64,000 bases of DNA from Flaveria trinervia (GCA_025506515.1 CM046444.1:76751533-76815532), one strand, 5' to 3'; positions 20,701 to 32,140 are shown, numbered from the stretch's first letter. Translations and numbers: made by a program. Notes: generated from the sequence alone by a model not told the origin.

Positions 20701-21225
20701 GTAATGTGCAGCATTATCCACTCAACTGTTTATCAAATCATGCCCTAAATCGACTTAATTTGAGCCCTGATATAAACTGACACTTAGTTCAAAAAATAAA
20801 CCTTTAAAACTAAGTAAATTGTTAACTTAAAGTGTTAGATGTTAATTGTAATTATTGCGAGTCTAATGAGCTAAACCACAACGTCTAACATCAAGTTTTG
20901 CTCAAGATTTGAATTTGAATGGAAACACTGACTTTCATGTGAATGGACTTACTGATGAACTTCAATCGCAAGAGTGAGGTTGGTGAATGGCACAATCGCA
21001 TGACTATGCCATGCGTTTGAGTTCAGTTGCACGACTGTGTTAACCGCATGGGATAACATACGACTAAGCCCAATTGCATACTCAATCGCACGAATGAGGT
21101 CAATCGCACGACTCAGACTTAGTCGCACTATCCATTCGCATGATATAACAGAAGGATTCAAGTCCAATAAATTCAAATGTTATTCAGTTACACACACTTT
21201 AATGTTTATCTATCTTGTGTTACAG
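20701..21225 (+). other. Putative intron 1 of env-like transcript (C1)
   Basis: Donor ACAG|GTAATG and acceptor TATCTTGTGTTACAG frame 525 nt ending 4 nt before the env-like ATG. In C2 the same layout is ACAG|GTATAT to TGTCTTGTGTTTCAG, 540 nt, also ending 4 nt before ATG. The intron holds a further palindrome array (about 20950-21150). Splicing is predicted from sequence and conservation only. Confidence 0.6.
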
Positions 21226-21229
21226 CAGC

Positions 21230-24200
21230 ATGGCGAGTTAGTGGACGATGAGCACAAAGCACGACATATGTGCTCATCTAGACATGACATCCCAGAACGT
21301 GTCTGAGTTCGCGGGCATTATTACATTTGTACGGAGATCGAGGATCTTCAGCCTGTGCACACCATACAAATGGATACAGTAGGCTTTCTGGGTAAGCGGC
21401 TGTTGTAGATAGGTCCTCAAAGCCTCACCGTATTAGGAGTTCCATCTTTGGTCAGGACATTGATATTAGTGAGGAGGATCTAAGGATAGTGCTAGAGTTG
21501 GGAGATGACAGTGAGTGCCCTACCAGATTGCATCCATTGACTATCTGAGGTTGTTTTATTTTTGCTAAGTACTCGGGGGACATAAACGCAGGAGTGCTCA
21601 ACAAGAGCAACTTGTGCCCGCAGTTTAAATTCTTAGCCCATGTGCTGCTGAAGTGCATAGCTTCGAGGAAGGGCGGATTTGAAGAGTTTTCAGATCAGAT
21701 CCAGAACGTGTATGTAGCTATCATGTGAACCACCCATTCAGCTTTTCGAGGATGATTTTCACCTACTTGGTGGAGAACATAGAGGCCAAAGGCAAGGAAG
21801 GCTTCTCCATGTATCCACGTTTCATACAGATGATCATCGACCAGAAGCTTCCTTCGCTTCCTAAGGAGGGAGAGGATGCAGTTACACTGGAGGTGATGGA
21901 TGATACCACCCTAGGAAGGATGAAGGTTTATCGGGGAAAGCAGGTAGAGCCCGGGGTAAGGAGACTGTTTGGGCATTTGCCCGAGAGGACTACGTGGTGC
22001 CAGCTAGGAGGAAGTGGTGTCACCATGATAGTGACTCAGATTCCGAGCAGATTGTGCTCCCATCTGATGATTCTGATGATGATCATAGTGGTGATAGTGG
22101 TGATACTGGCCCCACCCAATCTAGGGCCACCACCATAGATGTTACACCTCCATCATCCACCCACGGAGGAGCTGAGACGGTAGGATTCCATTAGGACTTT
22201 CGTCTTAATGAGTAGGAGGAGTATGATGAGGAGCCGTTAGTTCGGACGGTGGGCGGCAGGGTAGTTGCCACCGAGCGAGGGATTAGGGTGGTAGGTGGAT
22301 GCTAGGGTGAGTCTAGGGAGGTTGATATTGATCCATCTTACACCCAGACCAGCCCAATAGCCATGGGGGAGCATCCTCCTCGAAGGGATCGAGGAAAAAG
22401 AGGATGGCTCAGCTACACGGGATGAAGAGTAAGAGATGGAGATTTACTTTGATCACCACCTCTACCACCACCACCACCACTACTACCACACCACCCACCA
22501 TTACTGGCACACCACCCACCATTACTACCACACCTCCACCTTCCATTACTACCACACCTCCACCTTCCACTACTACAACCAGACATCCACCAGCTACACC
22601 TATACCACCACACATCTATACCACATCTACCACCACTACCACCACCCATCAAGTCGAGACCTCATCTCAGGTCCCACTGAGCTTTAGATCCTTTCTGCCC
22701 TCCATTGGGTTAGAGGAGAAGCTGGCCAATCTAAACCGGATTGTGCTTAAGCTACTTGCTACTGATGAGCAATGAGCTACACAACTAAACTAGTTGATGG
22801 AGCTCAATGCTACTCAGGCTCAGCAGATAGCAGCTCAGAGTCAGGAGATTGCTGAGCTTCGTGAGCTACAGACTTCTTCAGTACAAAGGATAGATGATCT
22901 TGACGCGAAGAACAAGAAGTTGATGCTACGACTCAGAGGCTCTAAAGATGAGCCCTTCAAGATCAGAGAAGGAGATGATGATGGTGATGCTGACGATGAT
23001 GAGGATGATGAAGATGATGAGGATGATGATGAGACTGATGGAGAAGGTGATAGAGATGAAGGAGATGAAAAAGGAGGAGATGAGGATGAAGGAGATGATG
23101 CTGCTGCATGATCATCACACAGGCTAGAGAGCGACGGTCAAAGAAGCCTCAGGATCAGGGAGCCTCACCCTCAGCCCCTCCGGCTGACGAGCCTGCTATT
23201 CAGGGTAAAAGTAATGATTAAATATTTATGTATTTGAAAGCTTTTGTACTTGAATCATGTATTAAAATTTTGTACTTAATGTTTATATATATTTAAGGTT
23301 TAACTGTCTTCATTAATTACTAACAATTGATGCGTTACATGTTTAAATCAAGCAGATCAAACATCTCGGCAAGATGAATACCATGTTGCTCCCCTTCAGC
23401 AAATCAAGTCTCAACTCATGATGATTCTTGATTTGCAAGGGATAGTCAGAAGGTCTGTAAGCTATACTCCTGAAGAAGGAGAAATCATACATGACCTTAC
23501 TGATGAGCAGCTTGCTGAGATGTTAAGGCTAAATCCTGATAAGATAGTCAAGGACGCTCGTATTTTTGAAGTTACAAGTGACGATGAGCTCAACGATATA
23601 GATGAAATCGAGATAGAGGATGTCACTACTGACCATTACCCATAGTACACTAACCGAGAGGGAAATGTAGTCCCCAATTTGGGTGATACTCTCGGCAGTG
23701 GTACATTTGACAAGCTGGATCAGATGGAGAAAGATTCTGAGAAGAATGAGAGTCAAGTCCAAGCCTCAGACACTGATCATGACAACAAAAAAGCTCAATG
23801 GGCGGCCTGTTTTGCTGAGATCCGAGCCATGCGCACTGTACAAAAGCCAAATGCCTACACAAAGCTGTACAAAGTCAAGAAACACCTAAAGGTGTCAGAC
23901 AAGATCATTTCATGGGCATATTTTGAGGATCTAAAGGTTTATGTTGTGAAGAAAGAGAAGAGAATTGAGTACTTTAGATTCCCACACGTTCTAATGACTC
24001 TCCCTGGTTTGAGCTCAACGAGCTGGCATGCCTAAAGTTGTTATATGCAGATCGAAAGAAAATGTCAGGCTGGTTTGAGGCTGCACTGAGGAAGGAATAC
24101 CACACCAGGTGGGTAAACTTTAGACCTCAACAACCGAAGAGGTACATCAGAGGTCTGAAGTTGATCCCATTACTGGAAAGCCTAAGGTAGTGTTGAAGTG

Positions 24201-24534
24201 GAGTCCTCCGCGTACGATGTCCAAATTCCCTCTAAAGGAAATGCCATAGGACTTCACTCCACACTTCAAGTGGTGGTATTATGATTGCAGAACGGGTGAA
24301 GCAGTCATAGTCTTACAAAAGGAGAGCCAAATGGATACTATCGGGTATTTGACCCTATGTGGTTGACTAACTTGTTTGTAAACGATGTCTATACTTATAC
24401 AAGTGGCCACTATTCTATGATTCGCAGGATATTTACAAGCCCTCCAGTTTCAGAACGTAATAAGACTCTGTTTTGCATTCGAGATACATGCTGTAGTTAC
24501 AGGCGAGGAAAAACACAAGAAGTTTGAGAGCTGA
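21230..24534 (+). pseudogene. C1 env-like ORF (broken, one internal intron)
   Basis: The ATG at 21230 aligns with the C2 start at 55100. The N-terminal domain reads ICAHLDMTS, FVRRSRI, then GDINAGVLNKSNLCPQFK, LAHVLLKCIASRKGGF and MYPRFIQMIIDQKLP; it recalls the plant-transposon-associated domain of Asteraceae copia ORFs. A Thr/Pro tract (22450-22660), a coiled coil (22794-22930, QQIAAQSQEIAELRELQ) and a strongly acidic run (22970-23105) follow. After intron 2 come the QGIVRRS segment and a C-terminal domain with YTKLYKVKKH, EKRIEYFRFPH and GWFEAALRKEYHTR, ending QALQFQNVIRLCFAFEIHA. Damage: a stop at codon 4, stops near 21550 and 21726, a frameshift near 23110, stops near 22190 and 23643. 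No membrane segment or signal peptide is visible; the function is unknown. Confidence 0.75.
23211..23355 (+). other. Putative intron 2 inside C1 env-like ORF
   Basis: Donor AAAA|GTAATGATTA and acceptor AAATCAAGCAG| enclose 145 nt with a branch-point-like ACTAAC near 23320. Left in, the frame stops at once (AGT AAT GAT TAA). Removed, the phase is kept and the reading enters the DEY...APLQQ segment. C2 has the same borders around 148 nt. Confidence 0.65.
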
Positions 24535-24568
24535 TGAAGAATGTTAGAAAATGATGTAAACTAGGTCC

Positions 24569-24577
24569 AAGGGGGAG
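24569..24577 (+). other. Polypurine tract of C1
   Basis: AAGGGGGAG sits 2 nt before the TGTTGATAC start of the LTR. C2 has the identical run on the minus strand at 51733-51741. Confidence 0.8.
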
Positions 24578-24579
24578 TT

Positions 24580-26304
24580 TGTTGATACATAATGTACCTA
24601 GTTTAGGAGCTTAATGTAAAATGTCTATCATGTCTTACATATATGTAATTGAATGGGTATGAATGAAATACAAAGTGTGGTTGATGCTTATAATGTTTCA
24701 TATTTCATTGTTTATTGTGTGATAACATATAGCGAACTAACTATATAGGTTTATGGTTGTTGTACATGATTCATAGTCAATAATGATTGAGAAACATGTT
24801 GAAACTTAATCGTGTGAAGTTCTCATGCGAAAGGACCATTCTAATGGACCATACGTATGAATACTTCATGCTAATGGACCAGTCACACGACTAAACCAGG
24901 AGACTGGATCAGTCGCCCGATTGAGACATAAGATTGACTTAGTCGCACGACTGAACCTTCAGTCGTGTGGATGGATCAGTCGTATGATTCAGTTACATGA
25001 CTGAACCACATGGTTCAGTCGTAGGATTGGAAAACCCTAACCTATATATACCACCTAATTCATGGAAAAACTAAACAATTCTAATACCTACGCACATAAT
25101 CGTACCCTAGCCTTCCAGAGGCTCAAGAAAACCTGTTCCAAGTTCATAGATCATCGTTGACTGTGTTCTAATCATCCTTAACATTTCATTGATCGTTAGA
25201 TTGATCTGAACTGTGTTTTGTTGGATTCTTAATGCCCAAGACACATAGAACATTGATGTGGTTAGTACGTTATGATCCAAGTCGGGTCATACCCAACAAC
25301 AAGCTTAGCAAACACCAAATAATATTTAATTGATGATATGATCATAAATTTAAATAAATACACCAACATAGAAAATGGGTTTTCTAAATAAGTTGCATAT
25401 GTGATTGAACAACTTATATGGATATTTTGTTCATGGATGTTATTTGTAATGTTGTTTAAATTTGTTAAATAATATCAAATAATAGGAGTGTGTATATATG
25501 TTATATAATTAAAAGGTTAATTATATATCTATTTTAATCCAACATTTTAACATTGATTAAAAGTTTTGGGGGGAAAACCCCAAAAGTTTAAGGGGTTCGG
25601 CCGCCCCCCTTTTGCACCCAACTCCTCATGTTTTTTTCTTTGGGGTCTTGAGAAAAACTCTCTCCAAGGATACACACACACACACACTCTCATTTCAGAT
25701 CTCTCTCTCAAACATGCAAAATAGTCACAAGAACATCAACTCTTCTTATGGAAGAAAGAGTTCAAAGTTGAAAAGGGTCCAGCACCCTTGTTGGTTGTTC
25801 ACGGCTCGAACAAGAGTACAACAACTTCTTTGACCCGATTTTGGTGCTCAAATCCTACCAAAGATTGTGTTTTATTGGAGGCTTGTGGGTATGAATGCTT
25901 GAGGACTTCTACCCTTGAAGTCTTAGCCATTTTTCAGACTCATTTCTGCCTTCTTTAAGTCAGTTTTGACAGCATCCGGAAAGGTAGTATCCTGGTATGA
26001 TAATGTCACGATTTTGGGTGTTCTTGTTCATATTGTATGCTTGCTTTTCAAATTATAAAGATCCTCTTGTTATGGGTTTGTTTGTTTACACATGATAATG
26101 GTAATTTTTCAGAAACTTTAACATGTTTAAAGTTGTATATTCCGCTGCGTTTTATATGTTTAAATGGTTAAACAAGATGTAAATGGTCCTACAAACCCCT
26201 CATGTTCTCCCTGATTGGATCACCAATCAAATAGGATTTCGCACTATTTGAGTTGGTATACGAGCAGAATCAGTTAGTACTCCGTACGTACACGGTCCCT
26301 TACA
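24580..26304 (+). repeat. C1 3' LTR, split by a solo LTR
   Basis: It starts TGTTGATACATAATG and ends GGTCCCTTACA. Without the inserted solo LTR its own length is about 740 bp, like the C2 LTR. U3 has a palindrome array (24840-25030, GTCGCACGACTGA), followed by the promoter ACCCTAACC-TATATATA at 25031-25050. The expected LTR terminus is CCCTAACA, as in 26798-26804. Confidence 0.8.
25219..26202 (+). mobile_element. Solo LTR inserted in C1 LTR (S1)
   Basis: A 984-bp segment TGTTGGATTC...ACCCCTCA interrupts C1 LTR sequence that is continuous in the copy at 26565-26804. The 5-bp flanks are TGTTT (25214-25218) and TGTTC (26203-26207), a target duplication with one change. Ends are TG...CA and there is no internal coding. 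It carries a (CA)n run at 25670-25686. Probably a copia-type solo LTR left by LTR-LTR recombination. Confidence 0.75.
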
Positions 26305-26406
26305 ATATATATATACATATTGTGTATATATATATGTATATATGTATATATATATGTATATATATATATGTATATGTTTATGTATATATATATATATATA
26401 TATATA
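26305..26406. repeat. (TA)n microsatellite
   Basis: About 100 bp of TATATA with TGTA interruptions lies between the C1 LTR end and a gypsy LTR fragment. Confidence 0.9.
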
Positions 26407-26564
26407 TGTAACGCCTGGTTATTTCCTTGAAGCCAAAGAAAGAAGAAAGTGAAAGAAAATAAATAAAGCCTACGTCGAGGGACCAATCTTGCAAAAACGG
26501 GAGAAGGTTTGGAAGAGTGGGGGATTAAGAGGGGAGGGCAGCCCACTCTCCTCCCCACACTTAG
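26407..26564 (+). repeat. Fragment of gypsy LTR 5' end
   Basis: TGTAACGCCTGG starts it, as in full gypsy LTRs, and GGGAGGGCAGCCCACTCTC matches the start region of the G4 LTR (GGGAGAGGGCAGCCCACTC on the minus strand). Only about 158 bp are present before C1-family sequence resumes. Confidence 0.75.
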
Positions 26565-26804
26565 AAATTCAAATACCTACACACATAATCGTACCCTAGC
26601 CATCGAAAGACTCAAGAAAACCTGTTCCAAGTACATAGATTGCAGTTGATCTTGTTCTAATCATTCTTAACATTTCTTTAATCATTAGATTGATCTAAAC
26701 TGCGTTCTCACTAATTGGATCGCCAAGCAAATAGGATTCCGCACTATTTGATCTGGTATACGCGCATTATTAGTTAGTACTCCGTACGTACACGGTCCCT
26801 AACA
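26565..26804 (+). repeat. 3' part of a second C1-family LTR (5' LTR of C1b)
   Basis: It aligns with 25073-25218 joined to 26208-26304 of the C1 LTR and ends ACGGTCCCTAACA. Its 5' two thirds, including the promoter, are missing. It precedes a primer-binding site and gag, so it belongs to another copy, C1b. Confidence 0.8.
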
Positions 26805-26806
26805 AT

Positions 26807-26818
26807 TGGTAGCAGAGC
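26807..26818 (+). other. Primer-binding site of C1b
   Basis: TGGTAGCAGAGC lies 2 nt after the LTR end. It differs at one position from the TGGTATCAGAGC of the gypsy elements, which matches initiator methionine tRNA. Confidence 0.75.
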
Positions 26819-27301
26819 TTTGGCTCTTGATTTTGCTTGTGATTTCATCATTGTCGGTGTAAAAATCACATTTTTCATTCAAAAATAACATCTTTTTTTA
26901 GTAAAACAGTGCTTTCCACGTCTCCAGATCTAAAAATGCATGTTGTTTAGCTTACGGCAGATTAGGGTTCGTTAAAAATTGTATTTTTGTGTCAAAGTAC
27001 CAAAAACCTTCGAATTTTCATAACCAGCAGCCTTCAGTCACACGATTGACTCAATCGCACGACTGAACTTAATTGCACATCCATTCACACAATTGAACTC
27101 TGTCACCCATCCATTCGTACAACCGAATAATCCCATTCGCATTGAACATCCGCATTTGTCTAATCGCACCGCTATTTATCCACAGTTGTCTAATCGCTCC
27201 ATTGTCTCATCCGTAGTTGTTCAATCACGCGATTGACCCATTCGTACCTCTCCATTCGCACGAGTGAGTAAGACTCAGTTTGAAGTTCAAAGTCTAACGA
27301 A
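26819..27301 (+). other. C1b leader with palindrome array
   Basis: There is no ORF. Between about 27030 and 27265 it carries degenerate CAATCGCACGACTGA and CCATTCGCACG motifs, the same family as in the LTR and the internal promoter. The position fits an RNA leader or packaging region. Confidence 0.65.
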
Positions 27302-29905
27302 ATGGAAGATCAGTACACAGTGTTTACTGTCAGTAGGGACTCACAGATCCAGAAGCTTTTACTTTTGGAAAATGAAATTGGGAATCATAATAAACCCCCT
27401 AAACTTATAACATTAGATGATTATCCACATTGAAAGCAATGATTCAAGATATATCTAAATGGAGTTGATGCCAATATGTGGGAATCAACTGAGATTGGAA
27501 ATAGTATGCCAGTTGTTGCTCATGGTGTTAAACTTACTTTGGATGGCATGACTGACAGCCGGAAAGTGAAGTATAATGCTGAAAAGAAGGTGTATGCTTT
27601 GTTGACTCAGTCGATTCCTATGGACATATTCCATTAGTTTTCTGAGAAGAAACATGCAAAGAAGCTACAGGAGGCTATGGAAAAATGGTATGATGGGAAT
27701 GCAACGTTGAAAGCATTAAAGGCAAAGGCTCTAAAGAAGGAGTTTGATAACTTCTCTTCGATATGGAGAGAGAGCTTGGATGACATCATTGACCAATTCT
27801 ACCACTGATGAGTGAGCTGCAGACTCATGGGGTAACCACGTCTATGGAAGATAAGATGTCAAGTTTTGTAGATGGCTCGCCAATAAAGTGGGTCTCGTTT
27901 GTGTCAAATTAGACAGAATGATATGCTTGCGAAGTTGGATATTAATGATTACATTCTGAAGCTGAGAGTGGAAGAATTGAGGATGAAGTACAGGTCACAG
28001 AAAGGATCCTACGATCAGAACCCGTTACTATATAACTCATCTCCCACTCCAACAAGTTCAGGAGCACCACTTCAAACAACATTTGTGTCTAGTTCAGCAG
28101 CTCCTTCCCAAGCCACTACTTTAGGATCTGAAACATCAGGGTCATTGTGCACCCAATATAGTGCATGAAGCTAATGGTATGAAGTTGAAAACCGAGAATC
28201 TCGGTAATATTACTGAGGTGGTTGCTAAAGACCACATGGACCTACTAGCAGCGGTTGTTCATTCCTATGTTGGCGTAGCTGCTAGGAAGATTGGAAACTG
28301 CCTACTCGCAGATGAAGATTACGAGCAGGTGGATGAAACTGAACTTGAAAGAATGGATATGATGTGGGCGTTGGCTAGTGTTGTCCGGAGGGCAAAGAAG
28401 TTTGTGAAAAAGACTGGACAGAACTTGACAGCCATAAAAGAAACTACCTTTGGTTTTGACATAACCAAAGTTACCTGTTTTAACTATGGAGAGAAGGGGC
28501 ATTTTAAATGTGAATGTGTTAAGCCTAAGAAGACAGGTAATGGTAATCCATTCTCAACCATCAATTGTCAAGATAAACCCACGAGTGGAGCTACCTCGTC
28601 AAGCGAGGACACTAAGGCCTTGACTGCACAAAATGACAAAGGGAAAGATTTGACCTTTTGTTTTATGTCTCTAGGTGAATTGAACATTGCAAATGTTAAG
28701 GGCTTAGATGATGACACTGCAAGTGAAGGTGAAATAGCAGTCGAACTAGTGATATCAAATATTGAAGATACTAGTAACATGGTCAATCACCTGATTGAAG
28801 AAGATCTTAGAACTACATGTTTAGAATCTCCAGAATCTGAAGAGTCAATTCTTCATTGATGGCTGATTCAACTAAGTCTTCATAGGTAAGTACCAAAGAC
28901 CAAGTCTTTGAAATTCATGCTTGTAATGAATGTAATAAATTTAGAGAAAGCATTGATCTTAAATTTGCTAGGTTATTAGATCACAATGATAGCTTAGTAA
29001 ATGACTTACAACTGTGCACAGAAGCTAATAAGATTTTAAAACAAAATGAGCACAGTTATAAAGAGAAAATAGAACTTTTAAATAAACAACTAAAGGAAAC
29101 CGAAGTTGTTGCTATTAATCAGGCAAAGGACATAAAGTTCTACTTGAACTCCCTAGAAGAAACTAAGAAATAAAAGATAGTTTTTGAAGTCAAAGTCACT
29201 TCATTAAAACAAAAACTGCAAAGTTGGACCAGTTCTTCTCACATCATCGAGCACTTAGTGAAAGAACGAAACAACGGGGAGGGTTTGTGTTACAAAGTGG
29301 GTCCACTACCACATGAGATCATGTTAAATGCTAAATATAGACCAGTAAATAACAATCCAATCAAGGATCATGTGGTGTCCACTCCTCAAGTTAGTGATCC
29401 AGATTCCATGAGTAAACCGGTGGAATCTGTCACTAAACAGAAGGAGGCCACTTTGAAATCTAAAGGTAAGATGCCTATTGTAAATTTGGATGAACAATTT
29501 GAAAAGTTTAGTGGAAATTTAGGGTCAAACATGTGTATTTCTAAACCCAAATTGATCAAACCAATTAACCAACCACGTGCTCCACGTCGAAGTCCAAATA
29601 AACAAAAGGCTAAAGATGTTAAAAATATTCAAATAATGAATTTTGTTAAAGAATCTAAAACATATAAACAAGAAGTGTCCAAACCTAAACAGACTAAAGT
29701 CACACCTGTGTCACACACTTCCCCAAAGAAACAGTTCCACCGACATGTAAAAAGTAGATCATGCTACAATTGTGGAAAGACCGGACACATAGCTTCTAAT
29801 TGTCCTTATTATCAGACCCCAAGAAAGAAAATTGACCTTTATGATACTAAACAAACTTCTTTAAAAAGGAGTTCTATTACTCCACCAAGAAGAAGTAATA
29901 TCTAG
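27302..29905 (+). pseudogene. C1b gag (broken, Sirevirus type)
   Basis: The ATG at 27302 opens MEDQYTVFTVSRDSQIQKLL. Capsid-like blocks follow: VKLTLDGMTDSRKVKYNAEK, YALLTQSIPMDIF, SIWRESLDDIIDQFYH. Knuckle 1 at about 28475 reads CFNYGEKGHFKCEC, with its second Cys lost. A long helical region near 28940-29240 suits a coiled coil, and knuckle 2 (CYNCGKTGHIASNC) at about 29763 is intact. Stops lie near 27433 and 27637, frameshifts near 27807 and 28160, a stop at 28857 and one near 29171. The long gag with two knuckles and a coiled coil fits Sireviruses. The reading is cut short by the G3 LTR at 29963, before protease. Confidence 0.85.
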
Positions 29906-30614
29906 AGTTAAAACAGTAAGCCAGTCGTCTGTTTATCACAAACAGGACTTACACAAAACTGGTGTAACACCCGGCTTTTTTAAGAAAGATAAGAAAAATG
30001 AAGAATTAAAGAATGAAATGCAATTAAACCCAAGTTGAGGGGTCAAAATAATAAAAGAAGGATAAAAGTACAAAAGTTGATGTAAAGGTGGGCATGGCCA
30101 CCCACCCTCACTTCTCATCACCTTTTCCCTCTGGTTAGAGAGAGAGAGAGAGCAGAAACTATGATTTGAAGGAGAAGAAGAAGAAGAGGCTGAATTCAGT
30201 GTTAGAATTCATGGATTTTTAAGTGTTTGTGTTGGGTTTTGGTCTCGGGTGTATGCTTATGTGCTTGTGTGTGTTCGTGTGTCTGTGTGTTGTGGGTTTT
30301 TAGGTGTTTGAACTCATTCGCATACGGTTTAGAAGGACGATATGCCCAAAGTTACACCAGGTGAGTTTCTAGAGCTTGCTTTTTACTTGTTTTAAACTCT
30401 TTAGGGCTGAAAATGTATTTAAACGATTTTTACAATGTTTAGGTATGTTTACCCGTATGTGTATTTGTGTGTGTTTACGGGTGGGGTTTGATTTTGGGCT
30501 ATGTTTTGTATGACGATGTTATGGTTGTGTTTCTAAAGAGTAGGATGTATGATTTAAGCTTAGAACACCATAGATAATGAAGGGGAACTGAGTTATGATG
30601 TTTATGTGTGTTAT

Positions 30615-30985
30615 AGTCTGCCCATGCGCCTAGACAGTGGCCCATGCGCCCAATAAAATAACGGCCTAAGTGTTCCCATGCACCCAAATAGTACCCATGC
30701 GCCAAGAATAAGGCTGGAATTGACTAAGTGTTCAGACATCAAGGATTCCCATGCGCCTAATCACTCATGCAACTGCATAGTGTTCACGCGCCTAGAACTG
30801 CCCAGAATAAACTATGTTGCTCATGCGCCTGCATAGTGCCCATACGCCTGAAAGTTTCCCATGCGCCTAAGTTTTCCCCATGCGCCTGCATAGTGCCTAT
30901 GTGCCTGAAAGTTCCCCATGCGCCTAAGTGTTCCCCATGCGCCTAAGTGTTCCCCATGCACCTGCATAGTGCCCATGCGTCTAAG
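30615..30985 (+). repeat. CCATGCGCC short-repeat array in G3 LTR
   Basis: About twenty degenerate copies of CCCATGCGCCTAA or CCCATGCGCCTGCATAGTG. The same motif in complement fills 17445-17870. Confidence 0.85.
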
Positions 30986-31353
30986 GACTTAGAATATTTT
31001 CTGATTTTTGGGGAAAAAGTGTAATGTAGGCTTTGACATGGGAGGTTCCTGGGGGCTATGTAAGTTGACTTTTTGAAGTCATAAATGTTGTGATGGTGAT
31101 GTATGATGCGATGTAAGATTGGTGATTATGCATAAAGATGTGTGACTGATGATGTTTGATGATTATGTATGATTATGTGATATGCTCCTTATGATGTTGT
31201 ATGTTTATCTTTCTTATGGCTTTACGCGTCATGTTAGTGAATGAAGTATTATGTAACTTAAAGTGAAAGATAATGAATGAGGAACACGAAGTAAGAATGC
31301 ATGCATTATTGAATGATGAATGAACCGAAGAAAAGGCTTGCAAGCACATATGT

Positions 31354-31632
31354 GAGGTGAGCAACCCTTTTGTTGCAACATACACGGATAGCATGAAATC
31401 ATTGGGATTGCCTATGAGGTGAGCAACCCTGTGGTTGCAACAGACTCCGATAGCATGCTATCGTGAAGTTGCCATGAGGTGAGCAACCTATTGTCGTAAC
31501 AGACTCGGATAGCATCCTATCATTGAGATTGGCAATGAGGTGAGCAAGCCTATGGTTGCTACAGACTCGGATAGCGTGTAATCGTTGTGATTGCTAATGA
31601 GGTGAGCGACCCTGTTGTCCCAACAGACTCGG
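31354..31632 (+). repeat. Five tandem ~61-bp units in G3 LTR
   Basis: Units start GAGGTGAGCAACC at 31354, 31416, 31476, 31537 and (GAGGTGAGCGACC) 31599. Each contains TTGCAACAGACTCGGATAGC; the last is partial. Confidence 0.85.
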
Positions 31633-32128
31633 GAGAACGAACGTATTAAATGAACGAAAGTTAAAAATGTAATGGAAGATAATAATTATATTATCAATGT
31701 GTATCTATATTGCATGGTCACGAATGAATGTAAAGCGCAGTATGATTTGAAGGAAAGTAAAGAACGGTTTTAACGATTGAAATGTATGTTTTATTATAAA
31801 ACTAGAACTCACTCAGCAACGCTGACTTTTATACATTTTCAGTTGGCAAGTAAACATTGCTGAGGATGGCACGAGGGTGAAGCTACGTAGTAACGGAAAG
31901 ACTGACATCCATTCATACTTCTTGTCATTGTTGTTTTGTAATGCAATTAAACAATTCTTTTATATTCGGTTAAACTATGGTGTATTGCCAAGCAACAGAG
32001 TTTTTAATGAAATGAATGGCTTTTGTTAAAATAATTCCGCTGCTTAAACTTGCTAATTTATAATGTCTAATGTATTTAATGATGTGAATGACCAACTGTG
32101 AGGTATCCAGGAACGGGATCTTACAAGT

Positions 32129-32140
32129 TGGTATCAGAGC
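32129..32140 (+). other. Primer-binding site of G3
   Basis: TGGTATCAGAGC, 3 nt after the LTR end, complementary to initiator methionine tRNA. Confidence 0.9.

Larger units (their letters stand above)
29963..32125 (+). repeat. G3 5' LTR
   Basis: It is 2163 bp, TGTAACACCCGG...GGGATCTTACA. The left border is clean inside C1b gag. It holds a CCATGCGCCTAAG array (30615-30985), five tandem ~61-bp units (31354-31632), and a TATAAAA box at 31795-31801 followed by CTAGAACTCACTCAGCAACG. The CT/GA microsatellite near 30140 recurs at 18320-18345 in the reverse LTR fragment of the same subfamily. The matching 3' LTR is not in the window. Confidence 0.88.

Noticed and set aside
22409..22652. Minus-strand Gly/Val-rich and Gly/Cys-rich ORFs
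   Set aside because: They are the antisense of the ACC-rich Thr/Pro tract of the C1 env-like ORF.
21230..24534. True viral envelope glycoprotein
   Set aside because: No signal peptide, membrane segment, Cys pattern or glycosylation-rich ectodomain is visible; the term env-like refers only to position after pol.
26274..26558. Minus-strand ORF rich in Ile and Tyr
   Set aside because: It is a translation of the TA microsatellite and has no domain.
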